From NCBI GenBank assembly GCA_964030475.1, contig CAXIPT010000008.1, forward strand, positions 2,046,141-2,110,140: DNA of 64,000 bases, written 5' to 3'. Shown in pieces: positions 15,501-23,774 of the stretch (the stretch's first letter is position 1; every line of letters begins with the position of its first letter). The DNA comes from Tethya wilhelma (taxonomy: Eukaryota; Porifera; Demospongiae; Tethyida; Tethyidae). A program made the translations under genes and the position numbers. The notes below the pieces were generated by a model that was not told where the DNA came from, made no database searches, and worked only from the letters and a program-made list of their open reading frames with translations.

Positions 15501-18500
15501 CAATGTACCACAATTTGACATAGTGGCATGCTAAGTCTCATTAGTATAAGTATAATAAAATCAAAGGAAATGAAACAGGATGTAGGAATGGCCTAATCAT
15601 AAAAGTACACGAATATAATTTTAAGATAGGAGTGGTTTTGGGATTGGAGTTCATTCCTGTGTCTACACAAGCTAGTGCACATACATAGGGACATGAACAT
15701 ACTGAATTGTACACTATCTGTACACAGCATTTGTATCATGATGTTATCTGAATATTTCTAGTTGTTTTCAGAGGAGGTTGCAAGTGCGCAATTAGAGATC
15801 ACGCAAATAACGTTGATTGCTAAAGAAATTGCTGAGTCAGCAATCTTTTTCTGCCTGATCAGCAATTTTTCTCCGTGTAGTGTGTTCATACATTCGTGCT
15901 GCTGGATTAGAAGAAAAAGATCACTGACTCGGCAATTTTTCAAGCAATCACCGTTATCAGCGTGATCTCTAATTGCGCGCTTGCAACCTCCTCCCTCTTA
16001 GTTGTATCAGTCAAGAACTAGTTTCTGAAAATAAGGAGGTATTGAGAAAAGCCATACCCAGAAAATACAATAGGGGGTAATTAGTGTTTTAAAAGCACTA
16101 ATTTCCAACCTATAGGAGAGCAGGACGAGACTATATGCTTGTGCTATGATTGTGGATATGAATAATTCATGAGCAATGATGAACTAGAAAATCTGCCTGT
16201 ACAATTATATCTAACACCAGAACTGGAATGTGGGACTCCTGCCGCTTGAACAGCTTAGTAATCAACTGTTTGTTCTTGAATCACCAACTACTCGGACTTC
16301 ACAGCTAACCTAGTAAACACTATCAGGAATTTTGGCTAGAGTAAATTCTATCCACCATTTTTTTCTTAGAAAATAAACAGCTATATCCAGAACACTGTAG
16401 CAACAAAAACTTACCTTCGTTCTCGAGGGTCAGACATCGAGACTTTTTTTCTACATCAAACAGCGAGCGTTTTAGGAAGCTAAAAAGCATCCAGCAAAGC
16501 ATCCCAGGCAACTGCCAGGAGACAACGACGAGCAGCCACAAGATATGTGTCAGTCACTCATTTTCAAGAAAACTCTTCGTCTGGCCCTTAACTTTGGACG
16601 GTACAGTTCGCTAATCACCACTATACTGTCTGCACAATTTGGCGGATGAAATTTACTGTCTTCTTCCGCATCTAAAATAACTAGCATGTACTGATTAGCG
16701 TATTCATGAGTCTACTGTTGCCTGTAACCTTAAGAAGATCACCACCATATTATTTTGGCTTTCAAATCCTCATTTGAACAACTGGCGCAGGCACACACAC
16801 ACACAGAAAAGCAAACAGACAAATATTAATATTTTCAATACTATTGAATTATAAATCTTGTATAAATTTCCCAACACCTTACCAGAAAAGTACGATATCT
16901 CAGTATAGATTATACCAACACTAACTTACAATCACACAATCAAGTGTTCACAAACAAAGTAATAACTTGTCAACTTACGCTTCAATGATCACAGACTTGT
17001 AAAGTACATCATCCACATAGATCTCTAGTTTGCCATGGTGGTAGGCTAACTCCATTGGTCTATAACATAGAACCACAGGCAATCTAAGACCAGGTGCCAA
17101 ACATTGTTCATTCGAGCCTTGTTGCAAAAAGAATACCTGAATGAAATTGTATAATATGACAATATCAAATGACAGCAGAGTAAAAACACAATATGCAGTT
17201 TAAAGTGGGAAAATTGAAGGTTCTATGTTTGACAAGTGTGACATAAAAGTCATATAAGTCACCACACACCAATGCTTAAAACACAGAAGATCAATAGAAA
17301 GGAATAAGTTGTATTTATTTTGCTGAAGATTTCTAGATACAGTAAATAGACTTGTTACACTTGATGTCACAGGTCACATGACATCACTAAAGTCGGCCAA
17401 TTTGGACGACAACTTTGTACAGCAAGTACATGTATGGGAAGAGACAAAAAAGAATCATTCTTGGAACTATTGGTATACTTTGTCAGAACTTCTAACTTGG
17501 TAGTAATAGTAAAAGCTAATAGTTACACAAAACAACTGAAAAATCAGAACTTTTACAGCAGCAACTATATGGAAATCATAATAACTGCAACTTCCCATGC
17601 TAGGTGGTCCAGTTAAAAAGAAATTTTCAAAATATATGGAGACTAGCCACGCCCATTTGAGGACCAAAAGTGTTCCAAGGGTGCATATAAGTTGCTTCCA
17701 GGGACTGACTCTGGACTTTTCTCTATGCACTCAAACGTAGATTGCGTGATGGTTGTACATACAATGGGTCTAATATTATAGTACAATAATAAGTCATGGA
17801 GCTTACACCACACCTCATCATGAGAACACATTCTACTCATGCAAATCGTAGATATTAGAAGTAATACAAGCACATATTATTTCTAATATCTATGTGTAAA
17901 TACATAGCTAGGACCAAAGTAACTTAAGGTTACGGGGTACAAAGTGCAAAATCATTGATATGAATAATTTATGAGCATAAAAAATCTACCAAAATCTATA
18001 GCAACAGAACTGTATGATCAAAACTCTTCCTATTCAGAAGCATAGTATTAGTCAGTTTGTTCTTGGAAAGTAAAAAATCTAGTTTTCATAGCTTTTCTGC
18101 TGAGTGCTACAGTGAACTACGGTCAATATAAATTTTCTGCGTCAGTTTTTTCCAAGTAGCATGACTGTGCTATCCAGAGCGCTGATACACAGAAAACCTA
18201 CCTTGGTTTGGCAGGGCCTGACATCGAGATTTTCTTTCTACTTTGAATACGAAAAGCTAAAAAGCGCTCTCCAAAGCACCCTAGGCAGCTGTCAGACAGC
18301 AAACTGCGGCGACCTGGACAGTTCAATTGTTTCTTTTTGAGAAAACTCTCCGTCTGGCCCTTCTCTGTTGACAGAACGGTGTCGCAGTGAATAATGTCCC
18401 CCCGTGAATATTGTCCCCCTTAGTGAATAATGTCCCCCCCTCCAAAAGTATACTAAAGAACTCTGGCATAGATAAAACAGTCTCAACACTCTTGCCAGCG

Positions 18501-19776
18501 TTTTTAGCCAGCAGCCACTGCAGCGCTGTGCACCATGCACCCTACTAAGCAATCTTAGCCCCTCCCGCTTATTGTGCAGCAACTATTAATTTTGTGAGCT
18601 AGCCCGCGCGCCGGGCTAACATTTCAAACTTTGAAGTTAACGTTTGGAGGGAGGGCAGGTAGTACTGAAGCTTATAGCCTACAGACTATTACAATGTCAT
18701 GCTGCAGGTAATTTGGACCTTGTCCGAGTTTCAGGCCTTCCTAGCTGCGTAGCTGACTAAGCTGAGCCTATAGAATGCGGCTAAGCTGCATGCGGTTTGT
18801 GTGGAAGAGTTTGGGAGGGGGGACAAAATTCACTAGTGAATTTTGTCCCCCCTTGAAAAGTACTGTTTTCTTACCATTGCCATTATTTGGCATCATTTGG
18901 AAGGGGGGACATTATTCACTGAGGGGGGACAATATTCACTAGTGAATAATGTCCGGGGGGACAAAATTCACTAGTGAATAATGTCCGGGGGGACAAAATT
19001 CTCTAGTGAATAATGTCCGGGGGGACAATATGAGGGGGGACATCCCACACTAGGACAACGGTAAGATGACCGCCCATATCCGGTTTGATTTTTAGCAAGC
19101 TGTGCAAAAATTGACGCAAGAAATTATCTCTCTACTTCCGCATCTAAAATAACTAGCTTGTACTGATTAGCATATTCATGAGCTTACTGTACTCCGTAAC
19201 CTTAAACATATTGCTGGATCATTTAGGCATTCAATTTTCTACATTTGTGCATGAGCACTGTGCTGAACTTGTTTTAGTTTTTCACAACAGTCTTGTCAAG
19301 CCACCACGGTCCAGTGTAGATTTTCTCCATCAGAGCATTATTTAGCCATCTTGTACCAAACAAGCCTCCTTTTGTACTTTACAGTACAAATATATCTAAC
19401 TTGCAGCAAGACATGATTCACCATTTGACATGCTAACTAGGCCACTTTTACCAGATGTTCCTCTCGGATTCTGAGCTAGGCCAGATGCTCCTCTCGGATT
19501 CTGAGAACATGTGGCCTGCTACACTAGTTGAAAATGCAAACCACAAATGATCACAGACACTAAATTATACAGTATGGTTCCAAAAAACTTAACTTAAATA
19601 CTTACAGGGTCATGGTCCTGGTGCATTGAAACTCTGACGTTCTTAGACGTATTACAACGGTTTTGTACAAAATAAATACATTTCTTCTGAAACGGTGTCT
19701 CACAGCTATCCGTCAATGCTTTATACTCGTTCAAAATTTTAATTGTAGCCACAGAGAACTGCACTGTTCCATCCAT
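407..19776 (-). CDS. CFAP47: CFAP47 orthologue, N-terminal 931 codons in 18 exons (gene span; continues beyond left edge)
   Basis: This gene encodes a large axonemal protein of cilia and sperm flagella built mainly of ASH/MSP-like immunoglobulin-fold domains. Eighteen exons were joined by hand; every splice uses GT-AG and every phase agrees, giving 2793 nt with no stop. Recognisable CFAP47 blocks come in the right order: FGTVVCGYQ (exon 3), AVGSEIGVDMNSR and QQDYILFLKF (exons 5-6), LTPKQLSQIVVG (exon 12), GLRGSVIVTNK (exon 16) and GECHAYFK (exon 18). Exon 8 is not inside this span but on the plus strand at 39739-39938; without its 200 nt the frame breaks. The CH domain and C-terminal half of the family lie outside the window. 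The start chosen is the ATG at 19776; an upstream in-frame ATG at 19827 would put the X-box inside the coding region. Family identity is from recalled similarity to the human protein, not from a search. Confidence 0.9.
668..1806. mobile_element. Foldback element with ~300-bp arms
   Basis: The arms begin with GCCGAGAAGGGTTACCCATA on the left and end with TGGGTGACCCTTCTCGGC on the right. Inside, many imperfect units of the type GGGAACATGCC..ATCCCGG occur in both orientations. The element lies in CFAP47 intron 17 and has no coding capacity that I recognise. Confidence 0.7.
1198..1286. mobile_element. Small foldback of the TAGCCTCG family, nested
   Basis: The ends are TAGCCTCGTTCCCAGGC and GCCTGGTACGAGGCTA, with a short hairpin ACACATT..AGTGTGT inside. 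It lies inside the foldback 668-1806. Related copies are at 8384-8412, 55566-55671, 56143-56251 and 59416-59756. Confidence 0.65.
2016..2115. repeat. GC-rich repeat fragment with GGGGGGCATGCTCCC
   Basis: A short G/C-rich hairpin-like stretch (GGGGGGGGCATGCTCCCAGA, CGGGGGCTCTGCCCCCGG) stands out from its AT-rich surroundings. It is probably a fragment of a dispersed element; no ends are visible. Confidence 0.35.
2463..2653 (-). CDS. CFAP47: CFAP47 exon 17 (residues 827-890)
   Basis: The exon reads IVSAGSTLMCEFICQPSF followed by AQFLLDIS and QVSMLKLVTK, equivalent to GTVEAYSSLECEVTW and later strands. Acceptor is attttcag, donor gtattc in phase 0. The next intron (530-2462) is occupied by the foldback repeat 668-1806. 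Confidence 0.86.
2730..2840 (-). CDS. CFAP47: CFAP47 exon 16 (residues 790-827)
   Basis: The exon carries GLRGSVIVTNKHKVPLAFRW and FNVMHPA, matching FRGTVRLYNRQNCCAQFQW of the human protein. It starts and ends in phase 1; the donor gtgcat is weak. A 76-bp intron follows. Confidence 0.88.
3112..3245 (-). CDS. CFAP47: CFAP47 exon 15 (residues 745-790)
   Basis: The exon reads SIEYELNGHHIYHLSIQAEV and LSLSTDTLVLTEPYLATHT, matching the human VTLELSSNELVLRP region. Acceptor is ttttgtag, donor gtaaca in phase 1. Confidence 0.88.
3633..3760 (-). CDS. CFAP47: CFAP47 exon 14 (residues 703-745)
   Basis: The exon reads LSGSEMHCSNYGDVSKVQIF and PRSYTELCFSLFHKSLGQME, equivalent to the family segment LPTSSTYISMVF. 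Phase 0 in after aatgtag, phase 2 out at gtaaaa. Confidence 0.85.
3820..3923 (-). CDS. CFAP47: CFAP47 exon 13 (residues 668-702)
   Basis: The exon reads PVVLDYGCVVINSTTKKILA and SVHTVFKFK, matching the human VLNFGNICVNSPNT segment. It completes a split Asp codon from exon 12 and ends in phase 0 at donor gtattt. A 59-bp intron follows. Confidence 0.9.
3995..4094 (-). CDS. CFAP47: CFAP47 exon 12 (residues 635-668)
   Basis: The exon carries SLLTPKQLSQIVVG, nearly identical to the human LMLTPKQIHQVIVG that opens the next Ig-like domain. Acceptor is ctattag, donor gtaagt in phase 1. The following intron is only 71 bp. Confidence 0.92.
4405..4470 (+). repeat. tRNA-like box A stretch, possible SINE head
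   Basis: The run CAGTGGCTTAGTGGTAAGAG followed by CAGCTGACTAGCAACTA resembles the 5' half of a tRNA (D-arm and anticodon stem). No box B or 3' half is seen, so it is more likely a degraded tRNA-derived SINE than a tRNA gene. Confidence 0.35.
4490..4690. repeat. Foldback-like repeat (AGGGCCT family)
   Basis: The stretch contains GAGGACCAAAGGCCTGAGGC and reverse-type partners such as TAAGGGCCTGCATGAGGGCC. A related foldback lies at 58605-58735 (GGGCCTCAGGCCCTTAG, GGGCCTTTGGTCCTC). Confidence 0.45.
5538..6374. mobile_element. TTAA-flanked MITE, full copy
   Basis: The left end is TTAAGGTTACGGGCAACAG and the right end, reversed, is TTAAGGTTAGGGGTCACAG. Both ends sit on TTAA, the target used by piggyBac-type transposases. 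The interior has no transposase. It lies in CFAP47 intron 11. Other copies: 8368-8797, 16135-16733, 17924-19205, and 57179-57508 continued at 59921-59762. Confidence 0.75.
5965..6196. mobile_element. Nested foldback with TACCGTATAGCCGGAAAATT ends
   Basis: The ends are TACCGTATAGCCGG and CCGGCTATACGGTA, with repeated TTTGGCGGATT units in both orientations inside. It is nested in the TTAA element 5538-6374. A relative with TACCGTATAGCGGG ends lies at 47440-47647. Confidence 0.7.
6458..6659 (-). CDS. CFAP47: CFAP47 exon 11 (residues 567-634)
   Basis: This exon encodes a low-complexity linker rich in S, D and N with QGLKPPLLGVPRLSSPDDD, corresponding to the variable linker of the human protein (EPGSGLKSPSL). 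Phase 2 at the start and phase 0 at donor gtgagt. The intron after it contains the 837-bp TTAA element 5538-6374 and a tRNA-like stretch near 4415. Confidence 0.82.
7077..7229 (-). CDS. CFAP47: CFAP47 exon 10 (residues 516-567)
   Basis: The exon reads TPYTKLKRHTYTDPDYSFS followed by a basic, probably helical run (SRKRHQALYSSYVTKQRVRR) that matches the family helix with KLHENYYAMYLKYLRSVR. Acceptor is ctacag, donor gtaagt in phase 2. Confidence 0.88.
7698..7844 (-). CDS. CFAP47: CFAP47 exon 9 (residues 467-516)
   Basis: The exon starts with one base that completes the AG left by exon 8, then reads DKVVCSTVLNLSGIGICEP and GVEFAHPDDQATSIRP. It ends in phase 2 at donor gtaaga. Acceptor is ttttcacag. 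The intron on its 5' side runs up to the 10430 gap. Confidence 0.85.
8368..8797. mobile_element. TTAA-flanked MITE, short copy
   Basis: This copy shares the interior of 5538-6374 (AAAGGGCCAGACGAAGAGTT and nearby) and ends CCTAACCTTAA. A TAGCCTCG-type mini-foldback at 8384-8412 interrupts its left end. The flanks themselves are inverted repeats (GTTGAGAGAAGAACAATT and its complement), so it is inserted in another foldback. Confidence 0.65.
9477..10429. repeat. 953-bp contig-end overlap, copy 1 (inverted match of 42331-43283)
   Basis: The segment is the reverse complement of 42331-43283 with at most a few base differences (for example near 9593 and 9777) and no length change. It ends one base before the N at 10430, and its partner ends one base before the N at 43284. 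This is the pattern of two assembled pieces that overlap but were not merged. Confidence 0.88.
10431..10560. repeat. Dispersed repeat fragment, also at 12625-12760
   Basis: Both segments share GGCTCTGATAC, TTGAACTGAGAGCC and AAGCTGGAAGGGGGTT in the same order and orientation. Ends are unclear; both lie in CFAP47 introns. Confidence 0.55.
10794..10921 (-). CDS. CFAP47: CFAP47 exon 7 (residues 358-400)
   Basis: The exon reads VKTILEVAVTGSACPVDIDI and FENCPVGIMVTKDIQ, matching the human stretch ending GERSEIQ. It ends in phase 0 at donor gtaag. The family next has a segment with the pattern NK..LLPI.F, which is absent from the minus strand between here and exon 9 but present on the plus strand at 39739. 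A gap (N) lies at 10430. Confidence 0.9.
12868..13015 (-). CDS. CFAP47: CFAP47 exon 6 (residues 309-358)
   Basis: After an 87-bp intron the exon reads GFLSPYEKCSVELTFNPQF and TQQDYILFLKFVPIGSG, matching the family block YRQDYALFLRFESVGS. It ends in phase 1 at donor gtaatt. The next intron (10922-12867) holds copies of a dispersed repeat (10431-10560, 12625-12760) but no gene. Confidence 0.92.
13103..13436 (-). CDS. CFAP47: CFAP47 exon 5 (residues 197-308)
   Basis: This is the longest exon seen (334 nt). It completes the split codon of exon 4 and carries VAFGMTYYDSMLKANVFLRNN followed by ESAVGSEIGVDMNSRL, closely matching the human block DDAVGEELGTDIQQR. It ends in phase 0 at donor gtgagt. 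Confidence 0.92.
14856..14902 (-). CDS. CFAP47: CFAP47 exon 4 (residues 182-197)
   Basis: This 47-nt exon reads VELLCKVPGKFSEDI and ends in phase 2 at donor gtattt. It lies between acceptor cttttag and the 1.4 kb intron 13437-14855. It is supported by exact phase fit with exons 3 and 5 rather than by its own similarity. Confidence 0.8.
15181..15394 (-). CDS. CFAP47: CFAP47 exon 3 (residues 110-181)
   Basis: The exon carries LLVDFGTVVCGYQMVSQTF and VPMEGVVPAGQTMPLK, the most recognisable early CFAP47 motif (an ASH-like domain). Acceptor is gatgcag. The donor is uncertain by two codons: AAA|gtacat (end 15181) aligns best with the family, CAT|gtacaa (end 15175) is the alternative; both keep phase 0. 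Confidence 0.88.
15771..15993. mobile_element. 223-bp foldback MITE
   Basis: The arms begin GAGGAGGTTGCAAGTGCGCA and end TGCGCGCTTGCAACCTCC, and continue with AATTAGAGATCACG and its complement. The element lies in CFAP47 intron 2. Confidence 0.75.
16135..16733. mobile_element. TTAA-family MITE, inverted, one end degraded
   Basis: This is the reverse orientation of 5538-6374: it ends CTGTAACCTTAA at 16733 and includes the TGTGGATATGAATAATTCAT terminal stretch near 16150. The TTAA at the low-coordinate end is not recognisable. Confidence 0.65.
16979..17136 (-). CDS. CFAP47: CFAP47 exon 2 (residues 58-110)
   Basis: The exon follows acceptor ttcattcag and ends at donor gtaagt in phase 2. It reads VFFLQQGSNE..CYRPMELAYHHGKLEIYVDD and matches the family segment before the FGT block. 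The 2.47 kb intron upstream (17137-19605) holds the TTAA-family repeat 17924-19205. Confidence 0.88.
17924..19205. mobile_element. TTAA-family MITE with internal GTCCCCCC array
   Basis: The ends are TTAAGGTTACGGGG and CCGTAACCTTAA. The middle (18378-19052) is filled with a palindromic array based on ATTCACTAGTGAATAATGTC joined to runs of G or C. It lies in CFAP47 intron 1. Confidence 0.7.
18378..19052. repeat. Palindromic GTCCCCC/GGGGGAC array
   Basis: Units of the type TCACTAGTGAATAATGTCC and GGGGGGACAAAATTC alternate, in direct copies at 18930-19030 and in opposite orientation at 18378-18440. The two sides could form a large hairpin. Confidence 0.65.
19606..19776 (-). CDS. CFAP47: CFAP47 exon 1 (residues 1-57)
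   Basis: This is the first coding exon. It starts MDGTVQFSV and ends at HQDHDP before a strong donor gtaagt, phase 0. It forms the first strands of the N-terminal immunoglobulin-like domain. The ATG lies 13 bp from an RFX X-box and 154 bp from the divergent YRDC ATG. Confidence 0.85.
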
Positions 19777-19930
19777 ACTTGTAAAACAGTTGCTAAGCAA
19801 CAGCCCGCCCTTTGCCCTTGCGCGCATAATAATAAGCTTGGCTTAGGTCGCGTGCGTCCACGTGCACGCAATTCTTTAAATTTTGCGATTGATGCTGAGG
19901 TTCAGGAAACTTCACAAGAAAAGTCTCTCA
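19777..19930. promoter_or_regulatory. Bidirectional promoter between CFAP47 and YRDC
   Basis: Only 154 bp separate the two divergent start codons. The stretch is locally GC-richer, with GCGCGC, GCGTGCGTCC and CACGTGCACG, and holds the X-box at 19789-19801. No TATA box is obvious. The arrangement implies shared initiation of a ciliary gene and a housekeeping gene. Confidence 0.7.
19789..19801. promoter_or_regulatory. RFX X-box GTTGCTAAGCAAC
   Basis: The site is a perfect inverted repeat of half-sites GTTGCT and AGCAAC with one spacer base. This fits the RFX consensus GTNRCC-N(0-3)-RGYAAC except for Y at one position. RFX factors control ciliary genes across animals, and this site sits 13 bp upstream of the CFAP47 start, so a role is likely though untested. 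Confidence 0.65.
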
Positions 19931-19963
19931 ATGGCTAAATACATCAAGATTAAAGAGGATGAG
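19931..19963 (+). CDS. YRDC: YRDC exon 1 (residues 1-11)
   Basis: This 33-nt exon encodes MAKYIKIKEDE and ends in phase 0 at donor gtatct. It is the only ATG-led open stretch near the promoter that joins in phase to exon 2. The N-terminus is short and shows no clear mitochondrial presequence, unlike the longer human protein, so the product may be mainly cytosolic. Its small size makes it less certain than the other exons. Confidence 0.6.
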
Positions 19964-20217
19964 GTATCTATTTATGTGCTATAAGTAAGTTATCCATGTA
20001 ATGTTCACTTGGCCCCTGTCTGTGATAGCTCACGAAGTTTTTGCTAAATTCAATATGCAAGTAGTAAAAAAAATTTGTAAATAGGCCTTAGCAGTGTAGA
20101 AATGGGCAGTGCTGTAAAACGCAATGAAGCCAGGCAAGACTGAATTTTGGCACATGACTACTTCCTTGTCATGGTATATGGTAAATGGGGTAAATTCTGA
20201 AATCCGTCCTCATTTCT

Positions 20218-20541
20218 CAAGGAGTGGTCACGACCATACCCGCTGTACTAACACCCACCTGGGACCAGGATCAAGATGCGATCAAGGGGTCAAAGCAACA
20301 AAAATTGGCCCCATCAAGGGTCAAGAAAGCTCTATTGCTCGGTTTCAATCAACGGTCAAAGGTCATTAGCTGCAAATAGCTCATTTTAGTGGGTCAAAGT
20401 TCAAATTTATCACGATCAAGGCCTTCCAAAGTGGTGAAATCAAGCTAGGGTCAAGGCCTAAAAATTGGACGGATCAAATTTTGATCCCAGTCGCGGGTGT
20501 TAGTACAGCGGGTTACCGGGTATGGTCGTGACCACCCCTTG
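20218..20541. mobile_element. 324-bp foldback with CAAGGRGTGGTCACGACC ends
   Basis: The left end CAAGGAGTGGTCACGACCAT and the right end (reversed) CAAGGGGTGGTCACGACCAT pair for about 45 bp, including GCTGTACTAACACCC. The interior repeats GGTCAAAG and GATCAAG motifs. It lies in YRDC intron 1. Confidence 0.75.
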
Positions 20542-21207
20542 TTTCTCCTGTGCTGCCAAAGGTTAGCTAGACGCCATGAATAATGAATAGGTCTCATACA
20601 CAGGTAGGCATGATGTCATGGTGTAAGTCTGTCCAGTAATCAGGAGCAGATTGCTCAGTGAGGAAGGTAGTAAAACTAGGGTACACATGGTGTAAATCCT
20701 CGCTCAGCATGCTCACCTTTTTCTTTTGTTTTTTCAAGTATTTAGAACAAAGTCAAGGGTCATCAATTTAGAAAAAGCAATTCAGCTAATTTTTGGCTTG
20801 CAACCAGAAAGCCAGCTAGAAACAGAAATCTGACTTATAAAGCAAACTCTAAGAGCTTTACATCCATAGCAAGTCTATACTAGCAGTTATTTAAAGCAGA
20901 ATTGAAGTAAAGAGAGGTTATAAAATTTAGTCTAGGGTCGTCAATTTTGAAAACTAAATTCCGGTGATTTGTGCTGGCGTCCAGAAAACTAGCTAGAAGA
21001 AGAAATTTGATTCATACAGAGAACTAAAACAGTCCTACCTTCGAGATAAGTGTGCACGCAAAGTTATTTCGTCCCAACTTGAAGCTTGAGCGACTTAAAG
21101 CGACTTTTCAAATCTTGCCCAAACATTATCACCACTACCACAACCACCACTTTTCTCAATTCAACCTGGATATAGCCTCGCTTCACTACGAATTAATACA
21201 AGCAAAG

Positions 21208-21732
21208 TATAGACCTTATGAAATTGACGTCACAACTTAGAAACCGCGCATGCGTGCTAACGCCACCATTTTGAAGGGCAAATTTAGCGTGGAAGTACAG
21301 CAGCAATGCAGGAAAGTGACAGCTTCTTCGAAGAATTTTTGCAGTAAAACCGCGGAGACAGTCAACTAACATACACTCGATTACCTTCACCCAGAGAGCC
21401 CTATGGACTTGCAAAGTGATCTTTGAGCGGCGGCAGCTAAAACAGCTAGCAGACGGTGACAAAAATTGTAGTTCTTTGCTCTGTATCATAATCTTCGTTG
21501 CGTGGTTGGTACTGCTGCTTCCACGCTCTGAGCTAGCTATATTCTGTCTCGGTAGCTATGAACCACAAAAGATGCCTAATCATACAAAGAGCATTATCAG
21601 TGAACTTGTAAAGCAACGATTCGTCTGCTCTCCGTATGTCAGCCATTATTTTTTTGCCCTTCAAAATGGCGGCAGTTAGCAACGCATCCGGTGTTGCTAT
21701 GAAAATTGTAACATAATTGCATAAGGTCTATA
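21208..21732. mobile_element. 525-bp foldback with TATAGACCTTATG ends
   Basis: Terminal TATAGACCTTATG is repeated in reverse at 21720-21732, and an inner pair GCCACCATTTTGAAGGGCAAA / TTTGCCCTTCAAAATGGCG follows. No coding sequence was recognised. Confidence 0.7.
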
Positions 21733-22740
21733 GTACAGAAATTTTGAAGGTAGTACAGACACCAGTGATGTTTGCATGGCATCAATTTTACTATAGTTGG
21801 GGACACTTCGCACCATTCCTACAACCATTTTTATGTTACAAGCCTCTGCACACTCAGCAAGTGCACTTGTTTGCAAATTATGCTGTGAAAAAGAGCTACT
21901 GTACATGTATGAGTACTATGTGTGCATTTATCAGAAAACTATTTACCTAGGCACACAGTGACACTGTCACAGCCATTGTTACAACTCTACGATGGATGAA
22001 GCAGCATACGTCACAGACTATGAACCATATGAGCATTGCTATGATAATACAGTACATGTACATCCACTGGAATCCCCAGCTGTTGTCGGATGCTATTGAA
22101 CAAACCTATTGGCTAACTGATTGAAAGCACGTACGGTGCATAAGCCTCAGCACATTCAAATAGCATGCACACTGAACAAACAATAAAACATACACTGGCA
22201 ATTGTCCAAAAGACCATTCAGTACTTTTGCGACAAGGCTATACAGATTAACCAGGTGTTCAATTGAGCACAGTACAGTCTACTGACTGAACTTCTAAGCC
22301 AGGATATACATTGCAGCGTGTGGGCAAGCCTACTTACAATATTCTCTGAAAACTCAGTTTGGAAAATTGATTGAATGGTAAAACTCGATAAACAGCCACA
22401 CTGATACTTATGCTGTATGCACCAGTGCTGGGCATCATGGCTGAGCCTGCATGAACTTTCACTGATACAAAACAGCGCACAACTAAGCTACAAAGATGCA
22501 TAGTTCTACAAAGTATTATCTCCCTAAATTTAACTTGCAGTTACTCACTTATAAAGCAGCAAAGCCAACTGAGCCAAGATCTGCGTCATGCCCAGTCCAA
22601 GTTCACTGTAATTCTAGATACCGCACACTTTACGGGGCGTGATCGGTGGGTGCAGTCCTGAAGCTAAGAAGCTATATAGCGCTCAAAAGCCTCAGATCTC
22701 AGAAACTATAGCGATTCGCACGACTGTACCCGACCATTTT

Positions 22741-22889
22741 CAAGATAATATTGATTTATTAACGTACATTCCTTCCATTTTGACCATAGAGCTGTAATTC
22801 TTCAGATAATCTAGTAACAGACAGACACACAAACACACAAAACACCTACTGTAATCCTCTGCACGTGCTACGCACACACTGAGGCTTAA
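22741..22889 (+). repeat. Dispersed repeat 3' end (CAGACAGACA..GAGGCTTAA)
   Basis: The segment runs from TTGATTTATTAACGTACATT through a CAGACAGACAC tract to CTCTGCACGTGC and GAGGCTTAA. A second copy lies at 26617-26750. The shared end with a short hairpin (CACGTGCTTTGCACGTG in the second copy) suggests a non-autonomous element; the class is unknown. Confidence 0.5.
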
Positions 22890-23600
22890 TTAATAATATC
22901 AGTATTAACCATACAGCTTAGCTAGGCTGGCTACCATGCTGATGCTTAAGTAGAAAGCAGGCCAACTAGCATGCACAACTAAACGTGCAAGTGTACAAGA
23001 GACCGTTAGTACTGAGACTTACACGATCAGGCCCAACTAACGGTGTCAGCCTTAGCACAGTTTTGAGCTGTGTGGGCCAGCTAGCTAGCCGATAGTACAA
23101 GGATCTCAAGATAAGGAAAACTCAGTTTAGAAAATCTACTGAATGGTAGAACTTGATTAAGTGTTACTAGCTGCTTGCACAAGTAAGTAACTCAATTGAT
23201 GTAAGTTAAATTTAGTGAGATAATCGAGTGGGCATCATGGTAACTGTAATGGCTACACTTATGCGGCATCATGGCTAGCTGAATATCAGCTTTAGAGCAG
23301 TATAAGAATTAGATGAAGTATATTTTACAGGGCCAGGTTGATCTCATGGTAGTGGAGGCTCATGAAGCCTCCCGCCCAATGCATGACTTGTTGTAGTAAA
23401 GTAAATGGCAATTTCTGTAGCTGCAATTGTGGGCAATGTCTTGAATACTCAAAACTTTGACCACTCCTAATATTTTTTTTCTTGATTTTAGTGTGTTGAA
23501 GCTACTGTTTACCAAAGTTTAATCTAACTTTTGCAGTTTTTGGTGATTAAAACCCATCTGTAAAGTTATTAGCTGCGAAATTCTCCCTAAAGTATACACA

Positions 23601-23774
23601 TATACTGTAAATCGCGAAGTTTTTGTGCTAAAAAAATTTTAGGTTGAATTTTTGTGTTGAATAATTTTTGTAGCATCACCACGTTATGCAGGCCCACCCA
23701 CTATTTTGCAATTTTTTGTGTACTAAGTTTCCACAAAAATTATCAACTACGAAAGTTTCACGATATACATATGG
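23601..23774. mobile_element. Foldback of the GTAAATCGCGAA type
   Basis: The left end ACTGTAAATCGCGAAGTTTT pairs with GAAAGTTTCACGATATACAT on the right. A relative lies at 45691-45880 (CCGTAAATCGTGAAAATTTC .. AATTTCGCGATTTATGG); both share the internal motif of bases near GGCCCACCCACTA / GTGGGTGGGGC. Confidence 0.65.

Noticed and set aside
18930..19030. CRISPR-like array
   Set aside because: The repeats are palindromic, without unique spacers of constant length, in an animal-type intron.
19777..19827. Longer CFAP47 start (MRARAKGG..) at 19827
   Set aside because: It would place the X-box in coding sequence and adds residues without family similarity. It remains possible if transcription starts upstream.
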